64,000 bases of DNA from Ascarosepion bandense (lineage: Eukaryota > Mollusca > Cephalopoda > Sepiida > Sepiidae): contig JBBBDQ010000754.1 in the NCBI GenBank assembly GCA_037127315.1, positions 265,001 to 329,000 of the forward strand, in the 5' to 3' direction. Each line of letters starts with the position of its first letter. Within the stretch, counting starts at the first letter, position 1. Under the pieces are notes generated by a model that did not search any database, was not told the origin of the DNA, and was given only the letters and a program-made list of their open reading frames with translations. Positions 58,946 through 64,000 of the stretch are shown here, in pieces. The position numbers and the translations under genes were made by a program.

Positions 58946-59120
58946 TCGTATATGGGGTGGGGTAGCAGATATCCAGGACCCCACAAACAAATTGTCAGGG
59001 AGGATGAAGGATATTAAAAAAAGGCGAATCTTGCAAACAGCCAAAATGAAGAGTAAGGTGAAGCGATCCATGAATGCCAACGTCCAAAAGATCAGGGTAT
59101 ATTATTTTTATTTTAAATAT

Positions 59121-59356
59121 TTTTAATCGTATCACCCCGAGCAAGGTGGTAATGCCACTGATGTCAAGAGGGCTACATGAGTGTAAAAAGTTTAATTAGA
59201 AGAGAATGAACAGGAAGACGAACCAGTTAGAAAGGAGCAATAGAAAAATGGGAATACAGGTGTGATGACAGTTTCAAAGGTGGAGAGAAAGGAAAGGATA
59301 TATAGGGTGGGGAAAGAACTAGTCAAGTGGTTAATAGATGAGTATTGACATTGACA
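59121..59356 (-). mobile_element. LINE-1oct 3' UTR and tail
   Basis: ATCACCCCGAGCAAGGTGGT tail, AAAGGTGGAGAGAAAGGAAA, ends at GATGAGTATTGACATTGAC. Confidence 0.75.
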
Positions 59357-59450
59357 TTATAGAAGAAAACTAACAATATTAGGAAAATAAAACCGTTCAA
59401 AAAGTTTTACCGATACGAGATGCAAATGACAGATGTAACAAAGAACTATC

Positions 59451-59743
59451 AGTCAGTCAGTTAAGTGCCATACGTGAAACAAGCTTAGGTGATCATGTCT
59501 CAAAAGAGACATGACTGACTGGGCAGAAGATTATCGCACAGTAGGTTTCCATTGCTTTCTGCGGTAGACTGATTGCCTGCCAAGGCTATAAAACCCAATC
59601 TGTCCTGTTATTTAAGCCATAACTGGAAGAGACGGATTAATACCTTTCCCAAGGGTATTTGTGCGTAAGTGAATGCGACGAATTCAATTTTGAACTCGGC
59701 TCCCCGATTTCTCGTTCCGAGCCGATATCCACTGCATCACAAA
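59451..59743 (-). mobile_element. SINE1
   Basis: Minus-strand copy from AGTCAGTCAGTTAAGTGCCA to TTTGTGATGCAGTGGATATC (box A on the minus strand). Box B is partly deleted (GAGTTCAAAATTG). CAAAGAA flanks both sides at 59440 and 59741, a possible target duplication. Confidence 0.85.
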
Positions 59744-60647
59744 GAATTTAAAACGAAAACATTGATCTGCAGGATTAAACACGATAACTGAATAACAAGA
59801 AAATAGGTTAAAAATTCAAGGAACAAACGAATGTTTTTATTAGAACGCCTTAAGAAATTAAATAAAACAATTAGAAAGCAGAAAAACAAGTAATTTATAT
59901 ATATATATATATAACAATCGATATCCTTAAAAATAGAATTATAAAAATCCTAAAAATAAATTAAAAAAAGCTCTAAATTCCAAAGATCAAACGAGAAATC
60001 CTCAGAGAACTGTAAAAAGAAACGAAAAAAAAAAAAAGTAAGACGAAAAGAGAAAAAAGAAAATTAAATAAACGTAATAAAGAATACAAGTAAAAACGCT
60101 GAAAGCAAAAATAGAACATGACATTGACAAAAAATGTTACAAAATTTCCCAGGATAAAAAAAATAATAATATAATAAAGAAACAAAGTCATCTCGGAATT
60201 TTAGACTTGATCAATTAGTGTGACTAGAATTCAGACAAGAGAGAATGGGTATGAGGCGACAAAAGGTTAGTAGGAAAAAAAAAGTTAAGCAGATAAGAAA
60301 AGATCGATATTAAAGCAGAAAATGCAACAACATTATAAATAGAATAAGCATTTTTTAAAATTTCTTTAGTGGGGGATACAAGAAATGTCATAGCAAAACA
60401 CAAGGAAAGAAAAGGGAAAAGATTTACTTATTTGATAAAATTACATCCATCTGGCAAAAGGCCAATCTCATCTGGCATTCAATAAAAATTGATCAAACCG
60501 GGGAATGATATGTGAGACCAGTAAAGAATCATCTAAGCATCTAACATTGGTGTGTATCAAATTATTTTTGCTTCATATTATTTCACTTAATCTTCTTTGA
60601 AAATTATATTTACCCCAAGCAAATCCACCAAGACACAAAGGGTTATT
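59744..60647. other. A-rich spacer, nothing recognised
   Basis: AT-rich with long A-biased stretches; short AT run near 59897-59912. No element recognised. Confidence 0.45.
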
Positions 60648-60822
60648 GTCTTTTTTTTTTTTTTTTTATTAATTTCATCCCCGCATCAGTGCAGAGGGCT
60701 ACATAAATGTAAAAAGATTAATTAGAAAAGAGTGAGGAGTACAAACTAGTTAGAAAGGAACAATAGAAAGCTGAGAATGCAGGTACGGTGACAGATAAAT
60801 AGGTGGAGAGAAAGGGAACGTT
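60648..60822 (-). mobile_element. LINE-1oct tail, partial
   Basis: T-run at 60651-60667, a deleted tail (CCCCGCATCAGTGCAGAGGG), 3' UTR to GAGAGAAAGGGAACG, where a second copy begins. Confidence 0.75.
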
Positions 60823-61388
60823 TAATCATTTCACCCCGAGCAAGGCGGAAACGCCACTGATGTGCAGGGGGCTACATAAATGTAAAAATATTAATTAGAA
60901 AAGAGTGAGGAGTACAAACTAGTTAGAAAGGAACAATAGAAAGCTGAAAAAGCAGGTGCGATGACAGATACATAGGTGGAGAGAAAGGGAAGGTTATACA
61001 GGGGAGGGGAGAGAGCTAGAGGCCAGTGGTTAGTTGATGAGTATTGACTTTGCATTTAAATTTCTGGAGGTTGTAGCCGTCAGGAAAGCCAGAATACGGG
61101 AGCGAGTTCCACAGGCGGGAAGTGCGAGAGAAGAAGCTGCAGGAGTAGAATTGTCGTCTGCATTGGCTAACCTGACAGTGAATGGGTGGGACCCAGTTGC
61201 CAGTCTGGTTGCACGAGTAAACACCTGTTGAGGAGGCATCAGTGACTTAAGTTCGTCTCAGCAGAAGCCATGAAAGTATTTATAGAACAGACAAGGGAGG
61301 CCACATTTCGACGATGGGGAAGTGGCTGCAGTCGAGCCGCCAGATCAGTACCTATCACATTACAGACTCTCCTTTGGAGCCTGTCTGT
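60823..61388 (-). mobile_element. LINE-1oct 3' end, young subfamily
   Basis: Tail CCCCGAGCAAGGCGGAAACG, 3' UTR, then on the minus strand VFTRATRLATGSHPFTVRLA, then SSLALPACGTRSRILAFLTA. Extends to the codons for RLQRRVCN-type sequence (GGAGCCTGTC). It lies tandem with the partial tail before it. Confidence 0.82.
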
Positions 61389-61499
61389 GAAAGAATTAGA
61401 AAGTAGAAACATTACTGAGCAGAAAGCCTAATAGAAGGATAACCAGGCAGACAGTAGATAATATGTGACATTGCATTTAAATTCTTCAAAATAAAGTTA

Positions 61500-62015
61500 A
61501 CTCTCATCCATGAAACCAGAAGAGACTTCCTTAAGCGAGAATATGATATACGGATGCAGCTAACCATTGAAATTGTAAATTAACGAGTCCTTATTGTCAG
61601 TCTAATACTGCACTTTAATCTGTATGGACAAGACCTCGTCCTAGAAAAGAGTTCCATAAGCGAGAATGTGATATGTGTATGCAGCTAACCATTGAAATTG
61701 TAAATTAATGAGTCCTTATTGTCAGTCTAATACTGCACTTTAATCTCTATGGACAAGACTTCGTCTTAGAAAAGAGTTCCATAAGTGAGAATATGATATA
61801 CGGATGCAGCTAACCATTGAAATTGTAAAATGATGAGTCCTTATTGTCAATCTAATACTGCACTTCAATCTCCATGGACAAGACCTCGTCGTAGAAAAGA
61901 GTTTCATAAGCGAGAATGTGATATGCGGATGCAGCTAACCATTGAAATTGTAAAATGATGAGTCCTTATTGTCAATTTCTAATACTGCACTTAAATCCCC
62001 ATGGTCCAAGACCTT
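61500..62015. repeat. 125-bp tandem repeat, four units
   Basis: Landmark CCATAAGYGAGAATRTGATA at about 61529, 61654, 61779 and 61904, an exact 125-bp period. Shared blocks GGATGCAGCTAACCATTGAA and GAGTCCTTATTGTCA. No significant ORF. Confidence 0.9.
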
Positions 62016-62027
62016 GTCCCCAAAAAA

Positions 62028-62140
62028 TACCATGAAAGTTTTTTTAAGAAAAAGCACAGGAAAACAACTTTATGGCGATTGGAAAGTCATTGAAATCAAG
62101 ATGCTAGGTCAGGACTAATAATATTGCTGATTCTTTTTTG
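62028..62140 (-). mobile_element. LINE-1oct scrap
   Basis: ACCATGAAAGTTTTTTTAAG, GAAAACAACTTTATGGCGA, GATTCTTTTTTGAAGGG matches the minus-strand codons around YKYFHGF to LQRRI. Confidence 0.6.
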
Positions 62141-62272
62141 AAGGGATGTACGTTGTGGTGCAGGAGAATTCGACTCGCAACGAGAAATCGGAGAACCGAG
62201 TTCGAATTCCAGTCGAAATTGTTGCATTCACTTATACGCAAATACTCTTAGCAAAGGTATTAAACCATCGCT
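62141..62272 (+). mobile_element. SINE1, 5' half (split by a LINE)
   Basis: GGATGTACGTTGTGGTGCAG (box A), GAGTTCGAATTCCAGTCG (box B), AAAGGTATTAAACCATCGC, then the LINE T-run. Resumes at 62799. Confidence 0.85.
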
Positions 62273-62798
62273 TCTTTTTTTTAATCATTTTAACCCAAGC
62301 AAGGCATTCTACGGCCACTGTTGCGCATGGGGATACATAGGGGAAAGTGATGAGAAAGAGGGGTTAGTTATATGAAATGTCAGAAGCGGGGTGATAGACG
62401 GAGGAGGATACCTGAGGATGGGGGTAGAGTAGATGAAAAAAGAACTTGAAAGAATGGATGCGCGTTAGTGTCATAGGAGATGTCTATTGGCCTTACATTT
62501 AAATTCTTGGAGATTGTAGCTGTCGGGGAAGCAAGTATATGGAAGGGAATTCCACAGGTGGGAAGTGCGTGAAAAGAAGCTGTTAGAGTAGAAATTGCAG
62601 TTACATCTTATTGGTTTCACTTTAAAAAGATGAGAGTTAGTTGCTAATCTAGTAGCTCGTGTAAATTCATATCTAGGAGGAACCAGTGATCAATGTTCAT
62701 TGGAGCAGAAGCCGTGAAACTAGTTATAGAAGAGGCACAGGAAAGCCACGTCACGCGCGTGAGAGAGCGACTGCAGCCGAGGTGCCAAGTCGGTATTC
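62273..62798 (-). mobile_element. LINE-1oct 3' end inserted in SINE1
   Basis: T-run 62275-62282, tail AACCCAAGCAAGGCATTCTA, 3' UTR, C-terminal codons (SSRATRLATNSHLF-type) to CTGCAGCCGAGGTGCCAAGT near 62790. Confidence 0.82.
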
Positions 62799-62968
62799 TC
62801 CCTGAAGACATGGGTTAAATAGCAGGGAAGATTGGGTTCTCTAGCCTTGGTTGGTGGAAAGTAATGGCAGCCTACTGCGGGAAGATATTCTGCCCGGTCA
62901 GTCATGTCTCTTTTGAGACATGATCACCCAAACGTGTATCACGTATGGTACTTAACTGACTAACTGAC
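62799..62968 (+). mobile_element. SINE1, 3' half (split by a LINE)
   Basis: GACATGGGTTAAATAGCAGG, TCTGCCCGGTCAGTCATGTC, CGTATGGTACTTAACTGACT. Together with 62141-62272 it makes one SINE1. Confidence 0.85.
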
Positions 62969-62974
62969 TGTCTG

Positions 62975-63180
62975 ACTTCCTTGGAGTCCACAAATAATTT
63001 TTAAATATACTGCAGGATCACCGGATCATATATGGCGGCAATATTCTTCACATGGATGAATGGTAGATTTAGAGACAAAGGACCATGAAAAATGCCGACT
63101 TTAAAAGTAAATTGATATTGTAGGTCGTTAGACCTGCAGTGGCTTTGGTAACCTGCAAGTGGTAATCAATTAAAGGAACG
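62975..63180 (-). mobile_element. LINE-1oct scrap
   Basis: GGATCATATATGGCGGCAAT, TGGATGAATGGTAGATTTAG is the minus-strand IRPxxEYCRHIWSG region, strongly diverged; the edges are uncertain. Confidence 0.55.
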
Positions 63181-63785
63181 TCAAGCAGAAATTTTTGGCA
63201 GTGCTGTTTATTTATTATCTTCGTCAGGACCAGGAGCCCGCCGCCTTCTTAGCCCAGATCGATAGTTAGGCTTCTATGCGTCATTCTTTTCCTCTTTCTA
63301 CTGAACTGAAATAAAAAAGAATTATAATCAAATATGCCTTGCACAAAAACGTAAGAACTCACAGTAACAGTAACGATTATTCCAGAAGAGAGAAGCAAGA
63401 AAACTGGTTAGACACTTAATGCGTTTTCATATACGACTTTTACATAGACAATAACGAAGGCTAAAGTGTCCCTCACGTTTAATAGGCTTACCGCGTGAAT
63501 GGACATCGACTAGGCAGTTATGCATTCGGTTGCATATATCAATTCAGATGTAAGGCACTGTGATGATTGTCGGCTCGCAAAAAAAAAAAAATCAAATAAT
63601 CTATTAACAAGCGGATGCAAGATATTTGATTAATAATGTAAGAAATGTTAATCTAGAGCTGTTTATCTGGTGTATTTCTTTTTTAAATTGGAATTTTATT
63701 CTTTTAAATCAAACTTTTCCTTCTCATGAAGTAACTGCCAACAAGGACAGAGAAGTTTAATGTTGGGGAGCGCCACTTTTTACAC
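63181..63785. other. Spacer, nothing recognised
   Basis: AT-rich, no repeat or coding signal identified. Confidence 0.4.
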
Positions 63786-63789
63786 ACTA

Positions 63790-64000
63790 AACTGGCTCGT
63801 CTATGTGGAATGACTACGTCGAATCCATTGCTAAATCCGCTGCTATGAAAGTCGGCTCTCTGTGCAGGGCCTGGAAGTTCTTTGCGTATGAATCTATACT
63901 GCACATATATAAATCTACTGTCCGCCCGTGTTTTGAATACTGCTGCCACATCTGGTCGGGTGCCCCTGGTATTATCCTTGGGGTTCTTGACAAAATACAG
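63790..64000 (+). mobile_element. LINE-1oct fragment running off the window
   Basis: Open in one frame to the edge: MWNDYVESIAKSAAMKVGSL, CRAWKFFAYESILHIYKSTV, RPCFEYCCHIWSGAPGIILG, VLDKIQ. Its 3' part lies beyond position 64000. Confidence 0.82.

Noticed and set aside
60450..60485. Possible hammerhead core near TCTCATCTGGCATTC
   Set aside because: No GAAA at the right distance and no stem II.

Overview
The window is animal nuclear DNA, most likely from a cephalopod and plausibly an octopus. It is AT-rich and crowded with microsatellites. It holds tRNA-derived SINEs that recall the octopus OR-type SINEs, many 5'-truncated LINE copies, Penelope-like elements (PLEs), Helitrons, mariners and a satellite. 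The species guess rests on recalled resemblance to cephalopod repeats and was not tested. I found no intact host gene, no operon and no CRISPR array. Almost every supportable feature is a decayed mobile element or a tandem repeat, so the window reads as intergenic or intronic 'repeat soil'.

Names used here: 'LINE-1oct' is a Jockey/CR1-group LINE with the RT motif YADD and a conserved 3' tail. 'RTE' is a second, RTE-like LINE. 'SINE1' is a ~300-bp tRNA-derived SINE. 'SINE-B' is a ~195-bp element that shares the LINE-1oct tail. PLE-A, -B, -C and a fourth lineage are Penelope-like elements with GIY-YIG domains. D, E and G are short elements with hammerhead-ribozyme-like cores. F is an element with a tRNA-like head of the class with a long variable arm. 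'MITE-M' is a ~75-bp inverted-repeat element.

Layout: 1-10 kb is LINE-1oct and RTE fragments, including LINE tails expanded with CTAT repeats. 10-11.3 kb has two LINE tails flanking a scrambled 5S rRNA pseudogene, then an LTR-element integrase scrap. 11.6-17.8 kb has SINE1 copies, a head-to-head pair of element D, and a minus-strand PLE-C whose 3' region folds as a complete hammerhead. 18.4-24.7 kb has element F, an RTE nested in a LINE, a ~145-bp satellite split by a mariner, and the longest LINE-1oct 3' half. 25.9-27.5 kb has PLE-A with GIY-YIG and hammerhead core, then element F. 28-33 kb has nested LINE/RTE and triplicated SINE1. 34-36.3 kb has a mariner pseudogene, element G and a tandem pair of element E (retrozyme-like). 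37.5-40 kb is a large inverted repeat carrying SINE1 in both arms. 40.2-46.7 kb is dense in PLE tails, inverted junctions and dinucleotide repeats. 46.8-54.1 kb has three Helitron-like copies, and a PLE reading frame split by a LINE insertion at 49.1-50.7 kb. 54-64 kb has more hammerhead-bearing tails, tandem repeats of 110 and 125 bp, fold-backs, and LINE/SINE nests.

The central observation is the density and diversity of hammerhead ribozyme cores: roughly 18 loci (several degenerate) in at least six sequence lineages, nearly all beside (TA)n tracts and several joined head-to-head. Hammerheads in PLEs and in metazoan retrozymes are established. Two copies here (minus strand, 15541-15597 and 41638-41703) fit the full three-stem fold by eye. 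The element E copies reconstruct to a perfect hammerhead joined to a tRNA-like promoter. All structure calls were made by hand and need covariance-model searches.
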